From Amborella trichopoda (taxonomy: Eukaryota; Streptophyta; Magnoliopsida; Amborellales; Amborellaceae): a DNA stretch of 64,000 nt. Location of the stretch: the NCBI RefSeq assembly GCF_000471905.2, contig NW_006500065.1, positions 43,419 through 107,418 of the forward strand. Direction: 5' to 3'. Below the pieces are notes generated by a model. The model worked only from the letters and a program-made list of their open reading frames with translations, did no database searches and was not told the DNA's origin. This document shows, in pieces, positions 45,501 through 59,798 of the stretch. Position numbers and translations under genes: made by a program. Position 1 is the first letter of the stretch. Every line of letters begins with the position of its first letter.

Positions 45501-48500
45501 GTCTTTACGAGACCTACCATCATCAAGAGCCAGCTCACTCAAGTTCCTATTTTATAGGACCTGGCAAAAGAGCAGTAGAGAAGACTGCTTACAAATTAGA
45601 GACAGAAACCATGCACTATGTGCTGTTGGAGAGTCCCAAAATTCTTCTGGGATCTCAAGCCGACATTGAGGGAAGTTCAATAAAAGCCTATGTGGACTTA
45701 AGGTCAATACTCCATCTCTATCCGGTGGAGAGTTCATGGAGTAGATCTCAAGAGATATCCTCATTGGCTCGAGTCCTTAAGCTTATAAAGTGAGTTCCAT
45801 AATCAACACATCGCTATATAAAGGACATCCTCTGTCCTTCTCTTGTCAATCTTTGGGCAAAAGACACATGGTCTTCCCGTCATCATCATCGTTAGAGCCT
45901 TTTCCCAACTATTTTGGGTCGGCTACACAAATCCTAGTCTGTCATTCTGCTCTATCAAGGGTTATACCCTCAGTGAGGCACTTAGATAGCATATACAAGT
46001 AATCATTGACATCTTTTTACAAAGGGAGAACAAGATCTGGACCAGCCACCCGTTGTAGAGCTTGTACTTGTGAGGATTAAAATATAATGCACTTACATAC
46101 GTGGATCAGGAATTGGTCCTACTTTTGGTGGAGAGAAGTTATGGTAACAGATTGGCCTTTCTTTGGCCAGTCTGAAGCCGGTCACGCTGGTCCCAAGCCT
46201 GGAGAAAGGAGGGGGGTTGTGTTCTGTTGGAAGTCAGCGTAAAACTTTTGCCACATCTATTTTACAAATCTTGATTCAATGTGAGCGGAATGGCGGAATA
46301 AAATTTATATAGCCATCCAATATAGTTGGGATAAGCTCGGATGATGATGATGATTAGCCTTTATATACTGATGGGATTGTTTGCCCTTTAATATGACGAC
46401 CAAAGTAAGTAGACAACATAAGTGGTTCTCTCCTTATCAGATAGGTGACATCTCTTTGAGTGCATCTGACCTGGGTGCATATAGCTGTGAATGTGCCCCC
46501 TTGTGGTCCTGGATGCACGTATTTGTGACATGTTTCCTTTCATGGTCTCGCCTGCTTGGAGCATGTCCTTTTCTCATAGGCTGGCTTGTTTATATTGAAG
46601 AGAGGCTTTTGTAGTAGGTTTCAGACTTATCCAATTTTGACACACCAAATGTAATCCTACCACAATTTCTCCAATGTGAGTTAAGTAGTGACTCTTTGAC
46701 ACTCAAATTGCTGTCCCCTTGTGATTTTTATCCACTCGTGGTACTTGGCTCTCTTTGGCATCTAAATTGTGCTTCCACTGTGGTGTTTTGTGCTGTTTGG
46801 TATTTGACCATTTTTGACATCCAAAGTGTGCTCCCATTTGTGGTTATCGTTGCTCATTTGGACCAGCGAATTCCTATGCCTTAGAACTCATTTATAGTAG
46901 GAGGCCGTTTGGATATCTAGAAATGGGTTTATGAGAGACTCATTTCCATGGAAATTGGTCATTTCTTAGTTTGGATGCCATTGGAAATAAAAGATACATC
47001 TCTGTATCGATATCTATCTCCATGTTTTGTGACCAAAATGTGGAGATGTGTATGCCACCAAAACAATAATCAAACTATTACTAATATACAACGTTAAAAA
47101 AAGCGGGCCGCTCAGCGCCTAGGCAGTCCAGAAGGCCTAAGCACATCGCCCAGGCCTAGGCAGCCAAACTGGGTGGCAGTCCCTGGGCGGCTGCTAGGGC
47201 CTGTGCCCTGCCTAGTGGCGGAATTATTTCTTCTTTAGTTGTATTAATTTTTTTTTGAAATATAAAAGGTTTGGAGGATGGATTTTATGTTTATTTCAAA
47301 CCTAAACCCACCCACAAGAACCTATTTTAGAGAGAAAGAAACCTCAAGAAAACTAAATTTTGTGACTCTCATTGGGTCGAAGTGCTTCTCAAAGTTCTGG
47401 AAAACGGATTCAAACATCACCCAGGTAGATGTGATTTAGTTTTGGAGTTTTATAATCCTATTAGAGGGTGCTTTTTATTATTTTAGCACCAGAAAATATC
47501 TGGAAGTTTGGAGTTCGAGCAATCAAAGTAAGTGCAAAAATTTATTTTTTAGATTGTTTTATTTTAAGATGTCTTCTTCAGGATCTAGTCGAAATGGAGA
47601 TCCGGGTTGGAAATATGGATATAACCCAAATCCAAATGACAAAAATTGTGAATAAGATACGAAATGGGGAATAAACCGGTTTAAGAAGCATCTTGCTGGT
47701 ATTAAGGGGGATGTTGCCCCCTGTAAAAATGTTCTTGAAGCTATCAGAGAGGAGATTAAGCAATATATGAGTTTTGTAAAACTAAAACAGGAACAAAGTG
47801 CTTGTCATTTGAATAGATCTATTTCTGTTACTTCTAGAAGAAGTGATCCGGGTTGGAAGTATGGTTATAACCCAAAACCAAACGATAAAAATTGTATAAG
47901 GTGTAATTTTTGTGAAAAAAATATCAATGGCGGTATTAACCGATTCAAGAAATACCTTGTTAGTAGTAAAGGGAATGTTGCTTCTTGTAAAAAGGTTCCT
48001 GAAGCTATTCGGGATGAAAATGATGAAAATGAGCCTTATTTTACGAAAATATCTTCTCCAAGTTCTTCTAGAATTGGTGATCCGGCCTGGACCCCCATGG
48101 CCTCCTGGGGTCGCCTGGCGCTTTTTGAAACTATGCTAATATATAATCTATAATAATAATAAATTGTTATTATTATAATGTTATGATGGTTATTATTAAT
48201 ATATTGTACTATTATTTGTATATAATATTATTAATACTTTTTATTAGTAATAAAATATTAAATCATTATAATACAATGACATTAGTATTAACTATTCTTA
48301 TATTAATGATATTGTTAATAATATTATTAGAATACAATGATAATATTATATTATAATATTTATTATTACTATAGTATATTAATAATATTACTATAGTACA
48401 ATAATTTTAACGCAATTCAAACAGTGGATATGCATCTTGCAGTCTCTCATTAGATATTATTCAAACAACAAACACCCATATTTTAAGAGATGCCAATTCC

Positions 48501-51500
48501 AGGAGATATCAATTCTAGGATAGGCATCTCCTAAGACCTGCATCTCTAGGTACCCAAACGAGGCTTCGAGGGTCGTTTTTTCAACAGAAGCTGAGATCTA
48601 TTTTATTGGAACACTTGTACATTAGGTACTATAGAAACATGTTTACGTTAGTTACATACATCCTGTTTGAAACAACTGCTTGCCATGTTTCAGAATGCCG
48701 GGCGGTGCCTAGGCAGTCAATTGTGGTTGGAGGTTTCTCATCTACCTGTTTTAGGGGTTGGAGGTGTCTCATCTATCTGTTTGAGGGGTTGGAGGTGTCT
48801 CATCTATCTGTTTTAGGTCCAAAGCAAGCTGCTCCACTGCATCATCCCCTCATCAATCTCATCATCATAACAAATATGAACCCCAGCCCTCAACTCTGCT
48901 ATGCGGGGCTCTTTTTTCTTCTTTTTTCCTTATTTCTAAATTCATGTAATTTCTAATTTCCTCTCTAATCGCTTCAAGAACCTTTTTATAAGGGACAAGA
49001 TCCCCTCTATTAGCAAGATGTTTCTTGAACCGGTTTATACCCCTATTGGTATCTCTTTTTCAATAATTACATCTTATACAATTATCTAGAGGATTCGGGT
49101 TATAACTGTGTTTCCAACCTGGGTCACCACTTCTAGTAGAACTCAAAGAAGACATTTTGGAATAATTAAAACAATTTTTTTTGAGAAAATAATTAAAGCA
49201 ATTTCAAATATGAAATGTTTTCACTAACTTGGATTGCTTGATCTTCAATCTTTTTATTTTGAGTAAAGTTAACTTTTGTATTGCTATAGAGTGTTGGAGT
49301 ACAGAAGAGGTATCCGAGAGTACCCACAAGTCAGGTCTCTCGATCAAAAAATAGGTCAAATGACCCTATACAAAAAATTGGGCTTATAGACCAGCCTAAT
49401 TACAATAGGTATCTTTGGAGTTAGGAAAAATGGGGCTTATAGACTTGCCCCATTACAAGAAATGTACTAAGGTGTAGCTAAACACCGTTACGCCCTCTGT
49501 GGTCCAGAGCAAAAAAGGAGATGGACTGGACGGGGTCTTCTGCTTGGGCCCTAGCTCTGTCTTTCATCAGAAGATCGGTGAACTCGTTGGATGTCCTCCA
49601 AATATGCTTCCATGAGACGACCATATCCTTGTAAGTGTAAGCAATCTGATAAAAAATCGAAGATAGGTACCATGGAGGTGGTGAAGTCCCTATTGCCCAG
49701 GAAATGATATTTTGGGCATCTCCTTCCACCAGCAGGTGGGATCCCCATGAACGGTTCAAGCTTTTAAGACCCAAGAGCAGAGCCATGGCTTCAGCATACT
49801 ACGAATCTTCATGACCTAAGTGTTCGGAAAAGGTGAACAAGATATAGCGATGATGGTCTCGGAGGGCATCATCGAAATTAAGCTTAATAGCACCTTTTGG
49901 AGGTGGCAGCCAGTTGTTGGGTCTTTGGACCTTCTGTGGTTGGAGATTGAAGATGTTTTCCCATTGGCTGACAAAAGTGTTTGCTGAAATCTCGGAAGGC
50001 CTTGTGGTTGGGGGCCCAGAAAGTTACTAGAGAAGTAACCTTGTGGAAGAGAGCTGAGACTACGTTTTTGTGGCCTTGGAAGAGGGGCATTCCTTTCTAA
50101 CCAGATGACCCAGTGGTGGCTGCGATGGCAGCCTTCCACAAGGTTCTACCACCCTTCAGCCAATGAGAAGCATGGTACGAGGAGATAAGAGCTTTAACCG
50201 AGGGTGGAGTGACCCATTGAAGGCAGAACAGCTGTAGCACTTAGCTCCACAAGTCATAAGCGAGGCTGCAGTGAATAAAGAGGTGTGGATTTGATTCCTC
50301 CTCACTCAAACACATGGTGCATCTAATGGGATTGGAATCCCTTTCTTTTCAAGCTGGTCAACTGTGAGAGCCGTTGAGAGCAGGCAATCCAGTTGAAGGT
50401 CCATATTTTGGGAGGAGCAATGGTAGACCAGACCTTGGATAGAACTGAGATGCTTGATCTTCAATCTTCCACCTTTGAGATGTTTCCCAATCTTAAATGC
50501 TTCCTAAAACTGCTTTTAAATTCTACAAAATAAAATCGAAACCAAAAGGATGATGTTTGGTTTGATTTTTCAAATCTTTGAATTACTCAATCGATCTTAC
50601 AAAAATGCAAAAAATGCAATTTTTTCTATTTTTTTCACTCGAAAAGTTAAGAAAAAGGAGGTTTAGGTGACAATAAAACCTAAACCCCTCCCTTTCTTTT
50701 TCCCTGCCTTATTTAGGGGAAAAAGGCCTAAAATGCCCCTCCGCGAGGGGCATCTTTGCCCTTGGGCGGGCAAAGTCTCTAGGTGTCCACCTAGCCCTAG
50801 GGTCCGTGAGCGGGTGTCTGGGGACCTAGTATCCAGAAGGGCTGCCTTAGCCATCGCCCAGGCTCCCTTGGCCCACTTAGGTCCTAGATGGCCTGCTTTT
50901 TGAAACTATGGCTGCTCATAATGTGATGTGTCAAACATAACGCATCCCATGCAAATCCATAAAATGGATATGTCTATATATATTTATCAATAAATGTAGT
51001 TTGTGATTCTAAATAATGAAATTTAACTGTAAAAAAGTGTATTTCTAAATCATAAATGTGTTGTATTGTGCAGCAGTACTGGCTTTTGGATGCATGTTTG
51101 TGATAGACATGCGTGTCCAGATATTAAGCCACGTGTCGAGTATTGGACTTATGTGTGGATATTTGATATGCCAAGGGACACATCTCTCACACAGAAAAGG
51201 TTCTGTCTTGTGGCTTGTCGAGACGCATGTCGGACATGTGTGTCTTGTCAGGCCCACCAAAATGTGCCTGGGACTTGTTGCTTTGGTACATTGGCTGAGA
51301 CAGGTCATTCCCTTGGCTTTGGAAAGCAATTTTCATGGCATATTGATGACCACATCAAATCTTCGAAGTGATGATTTGATTAAGAATAAAGTTTATCAAA
51401 ACCAACTTATTAGTCATTGATTAAATAAAGAAATTAGACAAGATGCCTATTGCCTTGGTATCCAATTAGACTATGGACATGTATAGATGTTGCAACATTG

Positions 51501-54500
51501 CTGAATATAATTGCTTAGTTGAGCTGTGTTTTTCTAAATATTGAGGTGCTAGCCTAGGCATTGAACTTATGTGAGATGGTAACCTAGTGGTTCAACTGGT
51601 GCTCCTTGGCTAGAAAACGCAGGCAGTGACACCTAAAGGTACAAGCCACTCCTTTGCATGTGCCTGGAGCCTGCCCCACTTGCCTCTAGAGTGCCCTTGA
51701 AATAATCCCTCAAATCTCAAGTATGTCCCCTGCAGTTTCAAAGCCTGGTTGTGCCTCCATGCTATGAGTTTGCAAGGAATATTTTGATCTGATTGTCTAT
51801 TTACTTGTAAAGAGAAAAAGTAAATGTTTGGATGCTTATGAGTAAATGAAATTATGAAATTAGCTTAATTACAGACGGTGACTTAAGCTAGTGCCAGAGG
51901 TGAGGTAGCCCTATCTACACTGCTTGATTGTTTTATGCATTGGCAGCTACAGAAGTGCCTGGACCTGCTTGGACTTTATTTGTTGTTTTATGGTTTCCTT
52001 TTTGGTTATTATTTATAATCTATACTTTGTGGTAGGTTTGTTTGTGTTTTTTACAGTATCAGTATTACATTTATATTTTCTTTGGTGGGTTAGTGGTAGG
52101 ATTTGCCCTTGGGGCAACCAAAGAACACTTTTGCTCATCCATTTTGACAATGGATGGTTGAGGTTCAGTGAGCATAGTGTTATGCTGCTTGCATAAATGC
52201 GCCATGGTATGCAGAATCAGACTCTACACTGTATTAAGTTTTTTAGCTGCTTGTTTGTCAAAAACTTATTGGAATTCTTGAATTTCTTTGATTGTTGGAG
52301 CAGGAGTTGAACGGGCAACCTAGGGTGCCAAAGTAAAAGCTTCAAAGCACTAGTCATTTACATGAATTTCAAATATCTTATTCTCCTTTACGGCTTTACC
52401 AGGCCCTTTCTGCTCCACATCTCATTATGCATGATGTTGAATTCTTCAACTTCTAAAAATGAAAAAGCATGGAATTTCTAACAGTAGTACTATAAAATGC
52501 CGAGTTACTCATTTTAATGCTTGTATCTTGTTCTTAATGTCTTATGCTGTTAGAGGTCAGCTGTAATATGTTTATAGTGTCCTGTTTTCAGTATGTTTGT
52601 AATTTAGAATCTCTAAATTTTGTAGGTTGCATATGTATTGGGTCAACTACAAGATAAAGCTGCTTCTGCCGCACTCTCAGACATACTTAGGAATTCTTGT
52701 GAGCACCCAATGGTTAGACATGAAGCTGCTGAAGCTCTGGGTTCCATTGCAGGTAACTGCTTTCGCTTTTGCTATCACAATAGGCAGCTTTTCTATTATG
52801 ATAATCATTTCTTATTACTATCAGCCAAAAAAGGCTGGTTGAGAGTTTGTGACAATGCGACTATATGCATGACAGCATGATTCTTAGCTCTGGCTTATGA
52901 GTGAGGACTTTTTAACAAGTATGTCTATCTGAAAGGTCTATGCAATGGTGTACGAAGAGTATACACTTAACAATTTTATGCATTAAGTTGACATATACCC
53001 ATGCACATAAACATGTCTAATGCAAATAACAGCCAAACCAATGCAATGAGACTCAAATTTACAACAAATCTGACTGCTACAAGGCCCAAGATACACCTAT
53101 AATATGTCACCACTCAATTTTAAAGAAACAATTGAGATTGCTTTGTATAAAACAATTCACATGCAAGTAAACTTTCAGCACAAGTATATCAGAGCAAGTG
53201 CATAAAAATTACATAGACATCACTACAAGCACTTTGATGAAAATCTTAACATTACATACTCAAATTCATGCAAGTCACTAAAGTTACAAAATCTAATGGA
53301 CCATGGGGAGCCATATTTACAAAGAGAAAGTGCCCAAGATTACCTCAAGGGACTACGTGCACCCCATGTCAGATTTCCGCCTCTAATACCACAGGGATCC
53401 GAGGCCCCACCGAGTTCTAAATGTAGGAAGACTGAATAAGCAGTCATAACTCTCTCAAATTGATGGAGAAAAGGATCGATTTCTGATGCAAAATGAGTAG
53501 GGTGGCGTGCCAAAAACGTGTGCTCTCAAGTGTTGATCATGAGCATAACATGGACCACAGCAAGGGAGCATGAAGGGGCTGCCACATACACATACAATGT
53601 TCAAGAAAGCGGAGGCGTCCGTCTAGGTATTTTGGGTGCACCTGCCTAGGAACAAGGTCAGGGTAGGAAGAACCCTCCCAAAAACAAACAACCAGGGGTC
53701 TAGGTCCTAGGGAGTTGTTAGGGCAATTTAAGAGTCCCAAACCCCTCACGATAAAGAAAAAAAAACAAATATTACAGGTATTGAGAGATTGTAAGACACA
53801 TCAAATTGCATCAAATCCCAAACATCATTGTAGAAATAATAAACAAAGTCACAAAGGGGTAACTAGGTAAGTCTGCCATCAAAAGTCAAAAAGACAAAAA
53901 CAAATATATCTCACCACCGCGAAACTTAAATGTCAACTCTCAACTGTAAGCCATCACCACCCGGGGTGCTCAAGTGCTTCATTTTGAGCAGAATCTGATG
54001 ATGATGCCATGCCATCATCATCAGGGTTATCGCCCTCCTCAACACATTGAGCATCATCCCTTCTCTCTTCTGAATCTGCTTCATCCTCCTATCTTAATCT
54101 TGTAGACCTTTTGCCCTTCTCCTTTACCTTCCCTTTTCCTTCCTTTGGCTTTGAGATTGAGCTCGAGTGGTCCGCACAAGGTTCATTGTTGTCCCAACAG
54201 CCTCATGAACCTGGCCCTAGGTCATGGTCTCTCCAAGGAATACCTCATCATCCTTGGCATCAACTAGCCACCTGCATGTGTCACCCATATCAGTAGTTTC
54301 AATAGCCTCCTTTTCATTGTGCTCCAGCTGTTCATGGCGCTCTGGCAACATCTGATTATATTGAACAAATATTAGGTCATTCAATCGCTTTTCCTCTAGG
54401 CGGTTTCTCTTCTTTGTATCCACCTATTAGATAAAAGTTGAATGAACAATTAAAATTTACGAAAACATAAATACATAATATGCTAATAAACTAAGAAAAT

Positions 54501-57500
54501 ACTATGTAAGTAACTAAGTATTTAGTAATATTACCATTTCAAAGGTGTTGAAGTTGTGCTCACATCCAAATGACTTGCAAATCAGATTCAGTATGTGCAT
54601 TGCCATCTACTGCAAATTTGGGGTGCTCCCCCCGTGGCCATCCACCATGCATCTATTTCACATGCATGTAAATGTAGTAAATTAGGTGTCTGTGTAAATA
54701 AAATTTAATACTCAAATTATAAAATCAAAATGAGGAAGTTCTAATCTCACTGGGAGAGATCTTGGTCCTCTACCTGATTTCCTGCTCCTTACCAAGAGAC
54801 CTAGTGGAAAGCTTATACCTTTCTAATTCCATGATTACCTTGTCCTGCACTTTGGGATAAGGGTTGAGCTTCATATTGCACTGGTTGAATGCTTCCATGA
54901 ATTCACTCTTGCTATGTATTTCTTGATCTGTATAAAAGTGAGCAGGGTTAAGGTAGTACCCTGCTAAGTGTAGGGGCCTCTTAAGCTAGTAGTTCAATTT
55001 ATCTTTAACAATCTTCAAACATTCCCCATACTTTTTCTCAGCATTCCTAAAACATTCTCTTGATTTCTTCCTTTGCAGTCCTCCATAGGTTTGTAAATGT
55101 GCCTTGTAGTTGGTTTCTTCTCAACGTCGACCATCTTGAGAACCCTTTTAAATGGGCAAAAACATACGAGGCTTACTGGACCCTATTCCAAAATCATAAG
55201 TCCAGGTTATATCCAAAACTGCTTTCTCATCGGCTTTCTTGGGCCACTTGGAATTGCTCCAATCCTCAGATACAAACATCAACCTCAGCTTTACCTTCTG
55301 ATCATACAAGGATTGCAAGGACAAGTAGGAGGTGGCAAATCTAGTCACTCGAGGACTCACCAAGGCTTTAAACTCAATGAACTTCCTCATCATGATTAAA
55401 ACTTGACCAAAATAGATTTCCCTAACTGTCAAACTTTCAATGATTCAGTGTTGAATCAAAATAATTAACAAATAAGCATAAAAATAGTACCGGTCAGGTT
55501 CTTACTTGAGTGTGATTGTATAAATAAACTGTAATGGTCCTCACTTTTTTTATGGTTGTCTGGATGGACTTCCTCTTACCAATTGCCTCAAGCATAAGGT
55601 CTATGCACCGAGACTAGAAAAAATGTCGTGTCTTCTCCATCAATAACCTAGTGGCTGCTATATTGACTGAGTACATATTGATCACTACTTGGACTATTTT
55701 ATCCCCCCTTACCTCCTCTATGCACCTCTACCAAGTTCCAAATGACCTCCACATCATGGGACTCGTCAGAAGCATCAATAAACCTTTAGAATATTGTCCC
55801 TAATGAGACATGTCACAATCAAATTCAAAATGCTTATATTCCTCTTATCGCTCCAACCGTCAGTCATGATAGTGCATGCATATATCTGCGCATTCATGTG
55901 GGTGTTCAAAAGGTTATTAGTGAGGTCTGCTTCTTTCTTAAGCAATGGCTCCTTAAGCTTATATGCAGTTGGAGCCTTCATCCCTAGCCCAAATTGGTTA
56001 ATTGCTCCCAACATATAGCCTAGAAGCTATTCAAGTTAGCGGTGTTAAAAGAAATGCTTGCTTGAAAGAACCATCTGGCCACATATTGTGCCACCTTTCT
56101 CTATCCTCTTTTTTAATGTGAGTCTCTAAACTTCTTTGATCCCTTTCTTATGGTAAGTTCTCAGGATCGAGGGGGAAAAAGTAAGCATCCATAAGCCCTC
56201 TTCTTTTGGGTCTCTTATGCATAGATACCAATGGCCTATTAGAAGATCCAACCTCACCATAAACGTCTTATTCCTCTTTCTGAACTTCAAAAATATCTCG
56301 ACTCCATACTAATTCTTCATATCTTCTCTTGACCTTCTCTTTCTTATTTTTCACCCCCGCAAGTGCTCTTTCATCTCTCTCCTAGCATCAGCTGGAACTA
56401 GAGTTCATGGGGCCACATCGCCTCTAATGCCAGCTAAATCTTTCTTTCTGTTAATGCTAGCATTATATGATTTTTTGCATTACACTCCACCCTATTCTTG
56501 TCAAGGGGATATTGATATGTTCCATACTTACAACCTAGATCAGTTTGCTTACTTGATCAGTTGATCCGGTGGAACAGATTGTCATGACGTAGGACTTAAT
56601 TCTCAACTCATAGGTACAGAGTAATTGACATAGTATCAATGTACTGTATCACCTAATCAACAAACCTCAACATGCACAAGGTAAAATTATTAAAAAAAGA
56701 CAAGAAAAATTCAATTCAATCCTTAGTGTGTTGGATTTACTTTGTATTTTTATTTCTTCATATGAAAGTTACTCATGAACAATACTATGAATAATGTTGT
56801 GAACAATACCGTGAACAGTGCTGTGAACAATACCGTGAACAGTGCTGCGAACAATACCATGAATAATAAAAAGTGTCAAAAGTAGAGAGAGAAAGGGAAA
56901 AGAATAGGAAAAGAAAGAGAAGAGAGAAAAGGTGAAAGAGAAGAGAGGAGAGAGTGAGATTACTACGCCCCCTAGAGTTCCTGGGTGTGTTTGCTTTGTT
57001 TAGGTCTTAGGACCTAGAATAGACAAATTACATCCCCGAGGTATTAAGTGTGCATTTTTAAGGTATCGATAGACAATATTTCTCTCTTCTCTTTTTCTTT
57101 TGCTCTTCTTTTCCCTCACTCTCTAGTGTTAATACTTTTTACTGTTTAGGATATTGTTCACTATACTGTTCAAGGTATTGTTCACCATATTGTTTATATT
57201 ATTGTTCATGAGTACTGTTCACATGAAGAAATAAGAATACAAGTAAACCCGACACACTAGAAAGGATTGGATTGAATTTTTTTGTCCTACGTTCTCTTTT
57301 AATATTTTCATCTTGTGTATTTTTAGGTTTGTTGATTAGGTGATACACGTATATTGGTACTTTGTCAATTACTTTGTCTGTGTGATTGAGATTTAATCCG
57401 TGAGCTGTGACAATGTCTTCTACTGGATCAAGTAAGCAAATTATTCTTTGGGGAAAAATTTCAGCAGCTTAACATTACTTTGAGATGGGTAAGAAATGAG

Positions 57501-59764
57501 CCGACCTCTCTCTATAGATGAGAGTAAGAGTTTGTTGTCGGCCTGGCAGCTTCTTTATTTAGAGCAATGTGGGCCATTGATCTAGGAAATCAATGGGGGT
57601 GAAGAGAGGCTTCATCCAGGCCATTCAAGTATTGATGAGCTATCATCAATCAGGGGTTGGGATGATACCATAACCCCTTGCTTTGCAAACACTAATTCCC
57701 CTTGATTTAAAACTATATATATTTCTATGTTGTCATATCACATTAACCAATTGAAAAAACTTTATCCTTTAATTGAAACACATCTGTTAATGAAAAAAAG
57801 GTATAGAGAAAAAGAGGAATGGCGTGCCACACATGGACAGCCCAGTTCTCTTCTTTTACACGAGAAGAGAGATATAGAATATTCTATGAGGCTTCTCTCT
57901 CACTTTAACAAACTCACAGATATGTTGTAATCCAAGGGTAACATGCATGCAATGGCCATTTTGTGACATGTGTTCAGGCATAGACCAAAGAAAAAACTTG
58001 CTTTTTGACCTCTGGTGGAAAAGAACAAAGTTTGCCCCTCATCTCCCATTAAATGTGCCTTAAAATCAGAAGGGATTGTCTAGAAAGAGACCATTTATCT
58101 TTTGTACAAGGATATTGCAACTATTCTCAGGATCGCAACTATTCTCACTCATTAGATGGCATATTGGATGGTTTAGGGTGAGTCACGAAGTTCGAGAATT
58201 TTTTTTTGGAACTTTATGTCTATTCAAAGACACTCTCACAACCACCCATTTTGAAATTTAAGGGACAAGAGTGATTGTGACCTTCTTATACAAAAGATAA
58301 ATGACCTCTTTGTAGACAATCCCAAATCAAAATACCACATGACTCCACAAACGACAATTACGAGTATACCAAGGAGATCCTTGGCGCTCACTTCATTACT
58401 ACATCATGACGTCATGGCTCACCAAGGGGCCTGTGCCTAGGCCCATATACTCAAGTAAGGTACATTGGCCATTTGGACCAATGGACCATGATTGGCCCAT
58501 CAAAGCCAACCAATAGGCAGTGGAGTTCTGGGGTTTAGTGGACTCTAGGTGTACTTCGAAGGATAAGTACACTGAGCACAACACAAGGATGTGGGGGTTC
58601 CTCTCTTCGCACATGTGCATGTCCTATCACCTACGCTCTCCCAAGAAAGTGGCTTCCCATCAAATGCAGTTGACATATGCACATGGCATAGATGGGTCTA
58701 TGTTGAGGGTTTGCCGTTGTTGTCAAATGCCGCCTCTTCCTCATGGGAATACGCTGTCCTGGCTCTGACCATGGCACCTGCCAACCTCGACTGAGGTATT
58801 ACCCTTAAATCCTCACAATAACCAGGCTCCTGCCCAAAACCTATGATCAAGGGTTTCCGTGAATCATAGACACCTCTACCAGGCTTCAAACTGCATTGGC
58901 ATGGTGAGTCACAAAGGGTAGGCTAGCTACCCATGTCCCATTTCAGAGCTCCAATTGGAGCCATCAAAGTAATAAAAGGGCATGAGTTACATGATGTCTA
59001 GGCCTTGGAAGGTTGCACAAAACTAACACTATCTTGGATTTGTTTGGGTGCAGCATGAGTTTCATGATGTCTAGGTCTTGAAAGGTCACAGAAAACCAAC
59101 ATTGTCTTGGATTTGTTCGGGTGCTGCTATTCTTCAATGCATGCATTACAGAATCTTTTTTGGCTTGGTTATGTTTTGGATTTGTAAAGTTTAGTCAACG
59201 AATTTTTTGGGTCTCCGTAGCACAGAGAAACAGGACAATTTACCCTTTTATCAGTTGGCAAACCTGGAGTCTTTCGTGATTTAATAGAGCAATATAATTA
59301 CATCCACTGAAAGTCCAAGTTCTAAAAATTGTGCTATTTTTTAAGTTTTTGGCCAATAAACTTTGGTCTGTTCCAGGGCAAACTTTATAATGCTCCACTA
59401 TGGAATCACTTTCTGAGCAACTTTTATCCAAGTGATTATTCATAGATCTCTGTACTCCAGTTGGCAAGAAGTCCTTGATTTATCTGCTTAATATTTTGTA
59501 GAAAGTCTCTCAGAATAACTCTAGATGCTACTCCACTTAGCTGTCTAAATCTGATGCTATTAATAAGTTTGAAAGTCATGGGAGGAACCTTTGAGGATAA
59601 CTACTGGCAGCCCCTAAAACCTGTGTGGTAGTGTCATGTTGCCCCACCTTCTATTGATTAAATAGATCACTGTAATTTTGCAAACTATACAGGGTTTAGC
59701 AAATTTTCAAAGAATCAGTAACTTAGATATCTGTTTTCCTGAATATTTTATAAATTCTGTGATT

Positions 59765-59798
<34 letters not shown>

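Larger units (their letters stand above)
44735..47080. other. Intron 4 filler
   Basis: No gene. It contains a 31-bp tandem repeat at 45,371-45,432, two SINE/RTE-like ends and otherwise plain intron sequence. Confidence 0.5.
48684..50910 (-). mobile_element. Second hAT element of the same kind, inverted, split by LINE-C
   Basis: The left end CATGTTTCAGAATGCCGGGC and right end GCTTTTTGAAACTATG match the termini of the element at 47,089. A BED finger reads on the minus strand at 49,157-48,960 ([20 protein letters not shown], later [14 protein letters not shown]). Removing LINE-C and one target copy leaves about 1,011 bases, close to the 1,047 of the first element. An eight-base duplication is not clear (CTGCTTGC / GCTGCTCA). 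Confidence 0.6.

Noticed and set aside
57727-57930. A 67-codon plus-strand frame in intron 5 as a small gene
   Set aside because: There is no family resemblance, it lies in LTR-like repeat DNA and has no supporting signals.
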